DNA of 49,774 nucleotides. Source: Planifilum fimeticola. GTDB taxonomy: Bacteria; Bacillota; Bacilli; Thermoactinomycetales; DSM-44946. Every line of letters starts with the position of its first letter. The first letter of the stretch is position 1. The position numbers and the translations under genes were made by a program. Below, in pieces: positions 8,043 to 17,524 of this stretch. The notes beneath the pieces are model-generated. The model did not search any database. It was not told the DNA's origin and worked only from the letters and a program-made list of their open reading frames with translations. The DNA lies in contig NZ_PVNE01000028.1 in NCBI RefSeq assembly GCF_003001905.1, positions 1 through 49,774 of the forward strand, read 5' to 3'.

Positions 8043-9509
8043 ATGGTACCGTCCCCTGTACCCTCCTTACATACGGACAAGTATCAGATCAACATGATGT
8101 ACGCCCATTGGAAAAACGGAACTCACCGCAGGCGCCGTGCCTTTGACCTATATTTCCGACAACTCCCCTTCGGAAACGGCTACGCCGTCTTCGCCGGACT
8201 GGAACGGGCAGTCCACTATTTGGAAAATCTCCGCTTTACCGAGGAAGACATTGAATATCTCGCCGGCCAGCCGGAAAACTACGACCCGGACTTTTTGAAG
8301 ATGCTTCGCTCCTTCCGATTCACCGGCGATCTGTACGCCATCCCGGAGGGAACACTGGTCTTTCCGAACGAGCCCCTTCTTCGGCTGGAAGGGACGATCA
8401 TGGAGCTGCAACTGGTGGAGACCGCCCTGCTCAACTTCGTCGGATACCAGTCGCTGGTGGCGACCAAGGCGGCCCGCATCCGCCACGTCGCCCCCAAGGA
8501 CGTCCTGATGGAATTCGGCACCCGGCGGGCCCAGGAGACGGATGCGGCGGTGTGGGGAGCCCGGGCCACCTATATCGCCGGTTTCGACGCCACCAGCAAT
8601 GTTCGGGCCGGTCAGCTCTTCGGCATCCCCACCCGGGGAACCCATTCCCATTCCTGGGTACAGGACTTTGACAGCGAACTGGAAGCTTTCCGCGCCTTCG
8701 TCCGCTCCTTCCCGGACCAGGCCATCCTGCTGGTGGACACCTACGACACCCTGAAGAGCGGCTTGCCCCACGCCATCCAGGTGGGATTGGAGCTGAAGCG
8801 GGAAGGAAAGCGACTGGCCGGCGTCCGCCTGGACAGCGGCGACCTGGCCTACCTGTCCAAACGCGCCCGGCAGATGCTGGACGAGGCGGGGCTGACGGAC
8901 ACCCTGATCGTCGCCTCCAGCGATCTGGACGAAACAACCATCCTCAACCTGAAATCCCAGGGAGCCCGGATCGACTCCTGGGGAATCGGCACCAAGCTGA
9001 TCACCGCCTATGATCAACCCGCCCTCGGTGCCGTTTACAAAATGGTGGCCCGGTACGAGCAGGGCCGGTGGCTTCCGACCCTGAAAATCTCCTCCAATCC
9101 GGAAAAGGTGACCACTCCCGGCCGCAAGACGGTTTACCGGATTGTCGACCGGAAAACGGGCAAGGCGCGGGGGGATCTGATCACCCGGGTGGATACCGTC
9201 ATCGATGAAAGCCGTCCCCTCATCCTCTTCCACCCGGTCCACACCTTCCGGAAAAAAAAGGTCACCCATTTCCGGGCGATCAACCTCCTCGTTCCCATCT
9301 TCCGGGACGGAAAACGGGTGTACGAACTTCCTTCCCTGGAGGAAATTCGAAATTACCATCGGGAGCAGCTCTCCCTGTTTTGGGAAGAATACCTGCGCCT
9401 CCTCAACCCGGAGGAGTACCCCGTCGATCTCTCCCGGGACCTGTGGGAGGAAAAGCAGAATCTCCTGAACAAGATCTACGCATCGATCCGGGAGGAAAAC
9501 GGGGGTTAA
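8043..9509 (+). CDS. pncB: Nicotinate phosphoribosyltransferase
   Basis: 488 residues, the normal length of the longer bacterial type. The enzyme joins nicotinate to PRPP, with ATP hydrolysis, to give NaMN in the NAD salvage (Preiss-Handler) pathway. Seen: N-terminal LHTDKYQINMMY, MEFGTRRAQETDAAVWGARA near residue 158, the catalytic histidine region GTHSHSWVQDF near residue 200, and VRLDSGDLAYLS near residue 260. GGAGG lies 12 bases upstream of the ATG, slightly long; an ATG ten bases earlier is in another frame. A strong terminator follows. Confidence 0.92.
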   Translation: MVPSPVPSLHTDKYQINMMYAHWKNGTHRRRRAFDLYFRQLPFGNGYAVFAGLERAVHYLENLRFTEEDIEYLAGQPENYDPDFLKMLRSFRFTGDLYAIPEGTLVFPNEPLLRLEGTIMELQLVETALLNFVGYQSLVATKAARIRHVAPKDVLMEFGTRRAQETDAAVWGARATYIAGFDATSNVRAGQLFGIPTRGTHSHSWVQDFDSELEAFRAFVRSFPDQAILLVDTYDTLKSGLPHAIQVGLELKREGKRLAGVRLDSGDLAYLSKRARQMLDEAGLTDTLIVASSDLDETTILNLKSQGARIDSWGIGTKLITAYDQPALGAVYKMVARYEQGRWLPTLKISSNPEKVTTPGRKTVYRIVDRKTGKARGDLITRVDTVIDESRPLILFHPVHTFRKKKVTHFRAINLLVPIFRDGKRVYELPSLEEIRNYHREQLSLFWEEYLRLLNPEEYPVDLSRDLWEEKQNLLNKIYASIREENGG

Positions 9510-9529
9510 ACCGCAGGAGGATAAAAGAA

Positions 9530-9570
9530 GGGCGCCCCTCGAACGCATCGTTCGAGCAGGCGCCCGTTTT
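9530..9570 (+). terminator. Intrinsic terminator after pncB
   Basis: GGGCGCC plus CTCGAAC (from 9530) pair with GTTCGAG and GGCGCCC (to 9565), followed by GTTTTATT. It also separates pncB from the convergent aceA. Confidence 0.8.
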
Positions 9571-9615
9571 ATTGCGCGATTTCCCGGATGAGCCGATACG
9601 GAGATGAGGGAAACC

Positions 9616-10899
<1,284 letters not shown>

Positions 10900-10934
10900 G
10901 ATCCATACCTCCTTGGTATATATTTGATAATATT

Positions 10935-10965
10935 GTAAATATTTTACATACTCGGTATAATACCG
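10935..10965. promoter_or_regulatory. Two palindromes upstream of aceA (operator candidates)
   Basis: GTAAA-TAT-TTTAC (10935-10947) and CGGTA-TAA-TACCG (10953-10965) are perfect short palindromes in an AT-rich stretch 36-66 bp upstream of the aceA start. They probably overlap its promoter. The binding protein is unknown. Confidence 0.45.
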
Positions 10966-11076
10966 TCCCCTCCCCTTTCCGGAAGTTGAAACTCGGGAAA
11001 GGAGCGGATGAGACAGCCTCTGAACTTGCATGAAGGGACTAAAGCCGGTCCGATCGCGTCGGACTCTTGAACTTCT

Positions 11077-11113
11077 GGGGAGAAGGGGGGACGAAGTCCC
11101 CGGCCATCTCCCC
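11077..11113. other. Stem-loop between aceB and aceA
   Basis: GGGGAGA (11077-11083) pairs with TCTCCCC (11107-11113), with an inner GGGGAC/GTCCCC stem. On the minus strand it follows the aceB stop codon but has no T-run there; the T-run is on the plus-strand side. It may be a 3' stabilising hairpin. Confidence 0.4.
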
Positions 11114-11122
11114 TTTTCTGCA

Positions 11123-12727
11123 TCAATCCAGGTACGCGTATCCCGGAAGGGTAAGGAACTCGGCCAATTGCTCCTGGTTGATCAGGCGGGTCAGAAGCTC
11201 CCGGGCCTCATTGAACTTGCCCTTTTCAAAGGCTTCCTCCCCGATCTCCTCCCGGATTCGGTCCAGCTCCTCCTGCATGAACCCTTCCACCAGCTCCCAG
11301 GTCACCTCGCGGCCGTCCTCCAACTTGCCCTCGGGATGGCGAATCCACTGCCACAGCTGGGCCCGGGAGATTTCCGCCGTGGCCGCATCCTCCATCAGAT
11401 TGTCGATGGCGACGGCGCCGTAACCCCGGAGCCATGCCTCCACGTACAAAAGTCCCACCCGCAGGTTGGTCCGGATCCCCTGTTCGGTGATGGGGCCCTC
11501 GGGGACGGCCACCAGATCTTTGGCGGTCACCCGGACATCTTCCCGCTTCTTGTGGATCTGATTGGGCGTGGGCATCAGCTCGTCAAAGATCTCCTTGGCC
11601 ACGGGAACCAGCCCCGGATGGGCCACCCAGGTCCCGTCATGGCCGTCGGAAGCTTCACGCCGCTTGTCTTCCCGCACTTTGGCCATGGCCGCCTCGTTCT
11701 TTTCCGGGTCGTTCTTCACCGGGATCTGGGCGGCCATGCCTCCGATCGCCGGCGCCTCCCTCCGGTGGCACGTCTTGATCGTCAGCAGGGTGTAAGCCCT
11801 CATGAAGGGTACCGTCATCGTCACCTTGCTCCGGTCGGGGAGGATCACCTCCGGCCGATTGCGGAACCGCTTCAGATAGCTGAAAATGTAATCCCAACGG
11901 CCGCAATTCAAACCCGCGGAGTGTTCCCGCAGCTCGTAGAGGATCTCATCCATTTCGAAGGCGGCCATGATCGTCTCGATCAGCACGGTCGCCTTGATGG
12001 TGCCCCGGGGAATCCCCAGCTCATCCTGCGCAAAGTTGAACACGTCGTTCCACAGCCGGGCCTCCAGGTGGCTCTCCATCTTCGGAAGGTAGAAATAGGG
12101 ACCCGTTCCCCGGTCGATCAATTCCTTGGCGTTGTGGAAGAAATACAGGCCGAAATCGAAAAGCCCGCCGGACATCGCATCCCCGTCGACGAACAGGTGC
12201 TTCTCTTCCAGGTGCCAGCCCCGGGGCCGAACGATCAGCGTGGCCACTTCATCCTTGAGGGCGTACTTCTTCCCCTCGGGGCTGACAAAATCGATCCGCC
12301 GGCGGATGGCGTCCCTCAGGTTGATCTGCCCTTGGATCACATTCTCCCAAGTGGGAGAGAGGGCGTCCTCAAAGTCGGCCATGAAGCATTTGGCTCCCGA
12401 ATTGAGGGCGTTGATCACCATTTTCCGGTCGCCCGCCGGACCGGTGATCTCCACCCGACGATCCTGCAGATCCTTCGGCAAAGGCGCGATGGTCCAGGAT
12501 CCCTCGCGAATCGATCGGGTTTCCGGCAAGAAATCGGGCATCTCTCCGGCGTCGAGGCGCTCCTGACGCTGGGCGCGCCGGGCGAGGAGCTCCTTCCTTC
12601 TGTCACCGAATTTCCGCTCCAACCGGGCGACAAAGTCCAGCGCCTCCGGGGTTAAGATCTCCGCAACCTCCGGTGTCACCCGTCCTTTGACCTCTACCCC
12701 TTCCGGACATGAGAGGGTGGTCGTCAT
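11123..12727 (-). CDS. aceB: Malate synthase A
   Basis: 534 residues, the length of the A-type enzyme. Condenses glyoxylate with acetyl-CoA to malate, completing the glyoxylate shunt with aceA downstream. Seen: [18 protein letters not shown] near the N-terminus, [15 protein letters not shown] near residue 110, [32 protein letters not shown] near residue 250, and the Cys region [14 protein letters not shown]. The ATG at 12727 ([10 protein letters not shown]) fits the family N-terminus; AAGGGGGA lies about 11 bases upstream. An inverted repeat upstream may be an operator. Confidence 0.94.
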   Translation of the reverse strand: MTTTLSCPEGVEVKGRVTPEVAEILTPEALDFVARLERKFGDRRKELLARRAQRQERLDAGEMPDFLPETRSIREGSWTIAPLPKDLQDRRVEITGPAGDRKMVINALNSGAKCFMADFEDALSPTWENVIQGQINLRDAIRRRIDFVSPEGKKYALKDEVATLIVRPRGWHLEEKHLFVDGDAMSGGLFDFGLYFFHNAKELIDRGTGPYFYLPKMESHLEARLWNDVFNFAQDELGIPRGTIKATVLIETIMAAFEMDEILYELREHSAGLNCGRWDYIFSYLKRFRNRPEVILPDRSKVTMTVPFMRAYTLLTIKTCHRREAPAIGGMAAQIPVKNDPEKNEAAMAKVREDKRREASDGHDGTWVAHPGLVPVAKEIFDELMPTPNQIHKKREDVRVTAKDLVAVPEGPITEQGIRTNLRVGLLYVEAWLRGYGAVAIDNLMEDAATAEISRAQLWQWIRHPEGKLEDGREVTWELVEGFMQEELDRIREEIGEEAFEKGKFNEARELLTRLINQEQLAEFLTLPGYAYLD

Positions 12728-12765
12728 GAATGCTGCTTCCCCCTTCCGCTCGGGACGATTCTGTA

Positions 12766-12801
12766 GTAATACAATTCGCCCGTTCACCGTTATTGTATTA
12801 C
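12766..12801. promoter_or_regulatory. Inverted repeat upstream of aceB
   Basis: GTAATACAAT (12766-12775) and ATTGTATTAC (12792-12801) form a perfect 10-bp inverted repeat with a 16-base gap, 40-75 bp upstream of aceB. A further GTAGTTG/CAACTAC hairpin lies at 12806-12824. A dyad of this size suggests a dimeric repressor; TATTGTA also occurs at the aceA site. Confidence 0.5.
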
Positions 12802-12887
12802 AACAGTAGTTGTCTTGCAACTACCTCTTCTTCATTTTTTCACTTCCTCCCGCTTTCAAACATTGCCGCCCGAAGGGGGCGATCGCA

Positions 12888-12916
12888 TTGACATCCGCTC
12901 TCCAACCTGATAAAGT
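12888..12916 (+). promoter_or_regulatory. proS promoter
   Basis: TTGACA (12888-12893), a 17-base spacer and TAAAGT (12911-12916). It lies directly upstream of the T-box leader. Confidence 0.7.
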
Positions 12917-12921
12917 TGACT

Positions 12922-13155
12922 GTACGAATGAGAGAAATGCGATGAAAGGGCCGACAAGGGGAGCGCCGCGTCCCAGAGAGCCGGCGGACGGTGCGAAGCC
13001 GGTACGCGGAGCCCCTTGCACCCACCCTGGAGCAGCCGGCGATGAGCCGTGCCGGGTCCCCGCCGTTAACGGGTCAAAGCGGGCCGCCACAAGCGGCGGT
13101 CAAGCAGGGTGGTACCGCGGAGCGACTCTCCGTCCCTATCAGGGGCGGAGTTTTT
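12922..13155 (+). promoter_or_regulatory. T-box leader of proS
   Basis: A roughly 235-base leader with the T-box core AAGCAGGGTGGTACCGCGG at 13102-13120, followed by a terminator: CTCCGTCCCT (13128-13137), loop ATC, AGGGGCGGAG (13141-13150) and TTTTT. The upstream part contains the GC-rich arms expected of stem I. Uncharged tRNA would pair with the specifier and the T-box bulge, favouring the antiterminator. Proline specificity follows from the downstream gene; the specifier codon was not assigned with certainty. Confidence 0.9.
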
Positions 13156-13181
13156 GCATTTTAAGGAAAGGAGCGCATGCC

Positions 13182-14639
13182 ATGCACGACGAAAAGGGTG
13201 TGACCCCGCAGTCCGAAGATTTTTCCCGATGGTACATCGATACCATCCGAAAGGCCGACCTGATGGATTACTCCCCGGTTCGCGGCTGCATCGTGTTCAA
13301 GCCGGACGGCTACGAACTCTGGGAGCGGATCCAGGCCGGTCTCGACAAACGTTTCAAGGAGACGGGGCACCGCAACGCGTATTTCCCGATGCTGGTGCCG
13401 GAGAGCTTCTTCCAGAAAGAAAAGGATCATGTGGAAGGCTTTAACCCCGAACTGCCCTGGGTGACCGAGGCCGGCGGCGAACAGCTGGAGGAACGGTTGG
13501 CCCTCCGCCCCACCTCCGAGACGATCATCGGCCACATGTACAGTCAATGGATCCAGAGCTACCGGGATCTTCCGGTGCTGATCAACCAGTGGGCCAACGT
13601 CTTCCGCTGGGAAAAGCGGACCTTTCCGTTCCTGCGCACCTCGGAATTCCTCTGGCAGGAAGGGCACACCGCCCACGCGACCGAGGAGGAAGCGCGGCGG
13701 GAAACGATGCAGATGCTGGAAATCTACCGGGATTTCGTGGAAAGCGAACTGGCCATTCCCGTCTGGACCGGGGAAAAAACCCCTTCGGAGCGGTTTGCCG
13801 GAGCCGTTCAAACCTACTCGATCGAAGCGATGATGAAGGACGGCAAGGCGCTGCAGGCGGGCACCTCCCACTACCTCGGCCAAAACTTCGCCAAGGCCTT
13901 CGACATTCAATTCCTGGACCGGGATAACCAGCGGAAGTACGTGCACACCACATCCTGGGGGGCATCCACGCGCCTGATCGGCGCCCTGATCATGGTGCAC
14001 GGGGACGATCAGGGGCTCGTGCTGCCGCCGCGGCTGGCACCGGTGCAGGTGATCATGATCCCCGTCGGGCCGCCCAAAAAGCGGAAGGATGTGATGGGCC
14101 CCTTCGACCGGATCTTCGAAACGCTGAAACAGGCGGGAATCCGGGTCAAGGCCGATCTCCGGGATGAAAGCCCGGGTTGGAAATTCAACGAGTGGGAGAT
14201 GCGGGGAGTGCCGCTGCGGATCGAACTCGGGCCGCGGGACGTCGAAAACAACCAGTGTGTCCTGGCCCGCCGGGACACCGGCGAAAAACTGACGGTCCCC
14301 CTGGACAAGGTCCTGGAAACCGTTCAATCCCTGCTGGATACGGAGATTCAGAAAAACCTGTTCCGGATGGCCGTCGACTTCCGCGACCGCCACTCCCACC
14401 TGGACCTGGAAACCCTGGACGACCTTCAACAACACATCGCCGCATCCTCCGAGCGGGGCGAACCGGCGGGTTGGATGCTGGCGGGATGGTGCGGAAGCGA
14501 CGCCTGCGAAGCGAAAGTGAAGGAGGAGACCAAATTCACCTCCCGCAACATTCCCTTCCATCCTCCGGAAGAAAAGAAGCGTTGCCTGGTGTGCGGCGAC
14601 AGCGCCCGGCATACGGTCTGGTTCGCCCGGGCCTATTGA
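13182..14639 (+). CDS. proS: Prolyl-tRNA synthetase, archaeal/eukaryotic-like type
   Basis: 485 residues, the short form without the YbaK editing insertion (the bacterial form has about 570). Class II motifs: motif 2 ANVFRWEKRTFPFLRTSEF near residue 148 and motif 3 in the C-terminal half of the catalytic core. It ends in the zinc-binding domain typical of this type, with conserved Cys in GWCGSDACEAKVKEET and CLVCGD, and the terminal Tyr (FARAY). ATG at 13182 with GGAAAGGAG eight bases upstream. Controlled by the T-box leader and followed by a strong terminator. Bacillus cereus-type bacteria carry the same form as an extra or sole ProS. Confidence 0.94.
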   Translation: MHDEKGVTPQSEDFSRWYIDTIRKADLMDYSPVRGCIVFKPDGYELWERIQAGLDKRFKETGHRNAYFPMLVPESFFQKEKDHVEGFNPELPWVTEAGGEQLEERLALRPTSETIIGHMYSQWIQSYRDLPVLINQWANVFRWEKRTFPFLRTSEFLWQEGHTAHATEEEARRETMQMLEIYRDFVESELAIPVWTGEKTPSERFAGAVQTYSIEAMMKDGKALQAGTSHYLGQNFAKAFDIQFLDRDNQRKYVHTTSWGASTRLIGALIMVHGDDQGLVLPPRLAPVQVIMIPVGPPKKRKDVMGPFDRIFETLKQAGIRVKADLRDESPGWKFNEWEMRGVPLRIELGPRDVENNQCVLARRDTGEKLTVPLDKVLETVQSLLDTEIQKNLFRMAVDFRDRHSHLDLETLDDLQQHIAASSERGEPAGWMLAGWCGSDACEAKVKEETKFTSRNIPFHPPEEKKRCLVCGDSARHTVWFARAY

Positions 14640-14667
14640 TCCGCGCGGTGGCCGCCACAAAAAAACT

Positions 14668-14702
14668 CACCCGGGCCGAAGAGCCCGGGTGCTTTTTTTT
14701 CG
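14668..14702 (+). terminator. Terminator of proS
   Basis: CACCCGGGC (14668-14676) and GCCCGGGTG (14683-14691) form a 9-bp stem followed by eight or more T. Confidence 0.9.
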
Positions 14703-14779
14703 CCACGGCTGCCGCGTAGGGCGGGCAACCCGGGCCCCAGGCCAGGGTGCGGGATTTCCGGCAATCGTCGAAGACGATG

Positions 14780-14867
14780 GGAGGCGATGTTTCTCCGAGC
14801 ACACGCCCCTCAAGTGAAGCCGAGGGGGAAAAAGGCCTCCGCCTGACGCTTTGTCAACAGCCTGAAC
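14780..14867 (-). repeat. Diverged palindromic element starting GCTGTTGACAAAG
   Basis: On the minus strand GGCTGTTGACAAAGCGTCAGG (14863-14843) matches the element at 30732 in nearly every position, and its first part matches the IS end. GGAGGC and GCCTCC arms close a hairpin with an inner CCCCTC/GAGGGG stem, similar in plan to the 30732 element but different in sequence. Confidence 0.45.
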
Positions 14868-15085
14868 CCCGACCCATGGCCCGGTTGAGACTGGCGACAT
14901 ACCGCGCGCCAAAGGCTCTTTAAAAATTGATGTTGGGGAAAGGGAGTGTGCCGCCGGGTACCTTGGCCATATGAACGAAACAAAACGGTACACCCCCTTT
15001 CGGCATCCGATGGGGATGGTTGGTTTCACAACTTCCTCGGCCCTATCAGCAGGGGTCGCTCTGTGAAAAACCGCTCCCACCTATA

Positions 15086-15120
15086 CTCTGTCAACAACCG
15101 GGCCCTTCGGCCCGGCTTTC
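15086..15120 (+). terminator. Terminator-like hairpin beside a TGTTGACA motif
   Basis: CCGGGCCC and GGGCCCGG (in 15098-15115) form a hairpin with a TTCG-type loop, followed by CTTTC. On the minus strand it is directly followed by TTGTTGACAGAG, the motif found at the IS ends. Confidence 0.5.
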
Positions 15121-15236
15121 ATTTTCCGACAGGCTCCTCCATCTCCGGCACGCCCTTGATCGCCGACCAAAATTGATTCCCTTAGCTTCTCCGGCCTCCC
15201 GCAACCGGTCCATTTTCTTTGTGATGCTGACCCCTA

Positions 15237-15297
15237 TTGACAAGGATACCGGCTGACTATAAAATACGGCTATAAACAGTTCGTATATGAACAGTTC
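15237..15297 (+). promoter_or_regulatory. marR-ABC operon promoter and operator
   Basis: TTGACA (15237-15242), a 17-base spacer and TAAAAT (15260-15265). Just downstream lies the dyad GTTC-GTATAT-GAAC (15279-15292) with an adjoining GAACAGTTC (15289-15297), a fitting MarR-type operator for autorepression. Confidence 0.7.
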
Positions 15298-15322
15298 AAA
15301 TTGGAAAATAGGGGTGGTTAAG

Positions 15323-15796
15323 ATGAATCCGGAAGAGCAAACAGACGGACAACCAAGAGAGATATTGCGCACGTTTTGGCGAGTGAATACTTACCTGAGA
15401 AAAATAGCCCACAAAACGGCGACGGACAATAGGCTGTCTCTGCCCCAATTTTTTCTTTTGATGACGATTGGGCCGCTTGAATCGACAACACAGAAACAAC
15501 TCGGACAAATGACGAGGTTTCCGAAGAGCACATTGAGCCAGGCCGTGGAAGGGCTTGTGCAGGCGGAATTCTTGGATCGACGGCCGGTCGAAGAGAATCG
15601 GAGGGAAATGCAACTTACCCTCACCGATAAGGGAAGGGCCATGTACGAGAACATTCGGCAACATAAAGGTTATGCCAATAATGTTTTTGAAGCGGCCGTG
15701 AGAACGCTCAGCGAAAAGCAACAAAAAGAACTGCTCGACTACCTGAGCAGAATTGAGAGCTATTTGGAAAAAGCCCTTATGGAGCAAGGGGAATGA
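15323..15796 (+). CDS. MarR-family transcriptional regulator
   Basis: 157 residues from the ATG at 15323, chosen because GGGGTGG sits six bases upstream; an ATG at 15287 lies inside the operator and has no ribosome site. The winged helix spans about residues 35-100: LPQFFLLMTIGPLE, TQKQLGQMTRFPKSTLSQAVEGLV as recognition region, and a wing near RRPVEENRREMQLTLTDKGR. Flanking helices give the dimer. It likely represses the two exporter genes that follow three bases downstream, with relief by a drug ligand. GC content is lower than in the neighbouring operons. Confidence 0.88.
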   Translation: MNPEEQTDGQPREILRTFWRVNTYLRKIAHKTATDNRLSLPQFFLLMTIGPLESTTQKQLGQMTRFPKSTLSQAVEGLVQAEFLDRRPVEENRREMQLTLTDKGRAMYENIRQHKGYANNVFEAAVRTLSEKQQKELLDYLSRIESYLEKALMEQGE

Positions 15797-15799
15797 CCT

Positions 15800-17524
15800 A
15801 TGATAAAAATATTGAAAAATCTCAAGGTGTATAAGTGGATTGTCCTTTCGGTCTTCGCCTGCGTCTTTATCGAGTCGATGGCCAATCTGTATTTGCCGAC
15901 GCTGATGTCGGACATTATCGACAAAGGGGTCGTTGTCGGCAACAAACCCTATATATGGAAAATGGGCGGGCTCATGCTTTTCATTTCCGCGATTGGAGCG
16001 CTTGCGTCCATTGCCGCAAGCTACTTCTCATCAAGCGCAGCGATGGGCTTCGGGCGCGACCTTCGCCGGAAAGTATTTGTCCACGTGTTGAACTTTTCAT
16101 TGCAGGAATTTGACCGGGTGGGAACCGCCTCGCTCATTACGAGAACAACCAACGATATTACCCAACTCCAACAAGTCGTGATCATGCTTTTCCGGATGAT
16201 TGCAAGCGCCCCGATCATGTTTATCGGCGGGTTAATCATGGCGCTTTCGAAGGACGCCAAATTATCGCTCATTCTTGTGGCGACGATGCCGATTTTGGTG
16301 GGAGCCATCTTTTTGATCATGTCGAAAGCCATTCCGCTCTTCCGGATGGTGCAAAAACGCTTGGACCGGTTGAATTTGGTACTGCGTGAAAACTTGACCG
16401 GCATTCGCGTCATTCGTGCTTTCAACAGGGAAAAACAGGAACAGGCTCGGCTGCAAAACGCCAATAAAGATTTGACGGACGTTTCGATCAAAGTCAATAA
16501 AGTGATGGCTTTCATGATGCCGATCATGATGCTCGTCATGAACTTGACGGTGGTTGCCGTCGTCTGGATCGGCGGCATTCGGATCGACCATGGCGCCATG
16601 CAGATCGGTGATTTGATGGCTTTTGTCCAATACATCATGCAAATCATGTTCGCGCTGATCATGGCCTCGATGATGTTCATCATGATTCCGCGCGCTTCGG
16701 TTTCTGCCAATCGGATCAATGAAGTGCTGGATATGAAGCCGGTCGTCTTCAGCGAGGGGAATGAGACGGCCGATCGCAAGCGGGGTGCGCTGGAATTTGA
16801 ACACGTGACGTTCCGTTATCCCGGTGCCGAAGAACCCGCATTGTCGGATATCAGTTTTAAAGCTTACCCGGGTGAAGTAACCGCGATCATCGGAGGCACA
16901 GGTTCCGGAAAAACAACCCTGGTCAACTTGATCCCGCGCTTCTTTGATGCAACGAGCGGAACCATCCGCATCAATGGCGTTGATATCCGGCATTGTACAC
17001 TGGAGGATGTTCGTTCAAGAATCGGTTACGTTCCGCAAAAAGCGCTGCTCTTTTCGGGCACGATCAGCGACAATCTTCGTTTTGGAAAGGAAGACGCGAC
17101 GCAAGCCGAAATTGAACATGCCGCCCGCATCGCTCAGGCCGATGACTTCATCAACAAAATGAAAGACGGCTACGAGTCCGTGATCTCGCAAGGCGGCACC
17201 AACTTATCAGGCGGTCAAAAACAACGGTTGTCGATCGCCCGGGCATTGGTCAGAAAACCGGACATTTATATTTTTGATGACTGTTTTTCGGCTCTCGATT
17301 ACAAAACGGACAGGGATCTGCGCGCGGCATTGAAAGAGGAGACGAAACAGGCGACGGTCATCGTCGTGGCCCAACGCGTCAGCACCGTAATGGACGCGGA
17401 TCGGATCATCGTTTTGGACCAAGGAAAAATCGCCGGAATCGGCACCCACCAAGAATTGCTTGAGACGAATGAGGTTTATCAAGAAATCGTCGCGTCGCAA
17501 TTTCGGGAGGATGAGATCGCATGA
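15800..17524 (+). CDS. Heterodimeric ABC exporter subunit A (multidrug type), degenerate catalytic site
   Basis: 574 residues: six membrane helices (about 1-300) fused to a nucleotide-binding domain. Walker A GGTGSGKTT is near residue 364, signature NLSGGQKQR near 468 and Walker B IYIFDDCFSALD near 489. The catalytic Glu after the Walker B Asp is replaced by Asp, and the signature is canonical. This is the pattern of the degenerate half of heterodimers such as BmrC, LmrC or TM287. The ATGA overlap with the next gene implies coupled translation. Substrates are likely amphipathic drugs, inferred from family and the MarR partner. Confidence 0.88.
   Translation: MIKILKNLKVYKWIVLSVFACVFIESMANLYLPTLMSDIIDKGVVVGNKPYIWKMGGLMLFISAIGALASIAASYFSSSAAMGFGRDLRRKVFVHVLNFSLQEFDRVGTASLITRTTNDITQLQQVVIMLFRMIASAPIMFIGGLIMALSKDAKLSLILVATMPILVGAIFLIMSKAIPLFRMVQKRLDRLNLVLRENLTGIRVIRAFNREKQEQARLQNANKDLTDVSIKVNKVMAFMMPIMMLVMNLTVVAVVWIGGIRIDHGAMQIGDLMAFVQYIMQIMFALIMASMMFIMIPRASVSANRINEVLDMKPVVFSEGNETADRKRGALEFEHVTFRYPGAEEPALSDISFKAYPGEVTAIIGGTGSGKTTLVNLIPRFFDATSGTIRINGVDIRHCTLEDVRSRIGYVPQKALLFSGTISDNLRFGKEDATQAEIEHAARIAQADDFINKMKDGYESVISQGGTNLSGGQKQRLSIARALVRKPDIYIFDDCFSALDYKTDRDLRAALKEETKQATVIVVAQRVSTVMDADRIIVLDQGKIAGIGTHQELLETNEVYQEIVASQFREDEIA

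Larger units (their letters stand above)
14703..15236. other. Intergenic region with hairpin repeats, no gene seen
   Basis: No reading frame here looks like a protein. The stretch contains two sequences related to the IS-end motif (see the repeat at 14780-14867 and the terminator at 15086-15120). Otherwise nothing is recognised. Confidence 0.5.
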
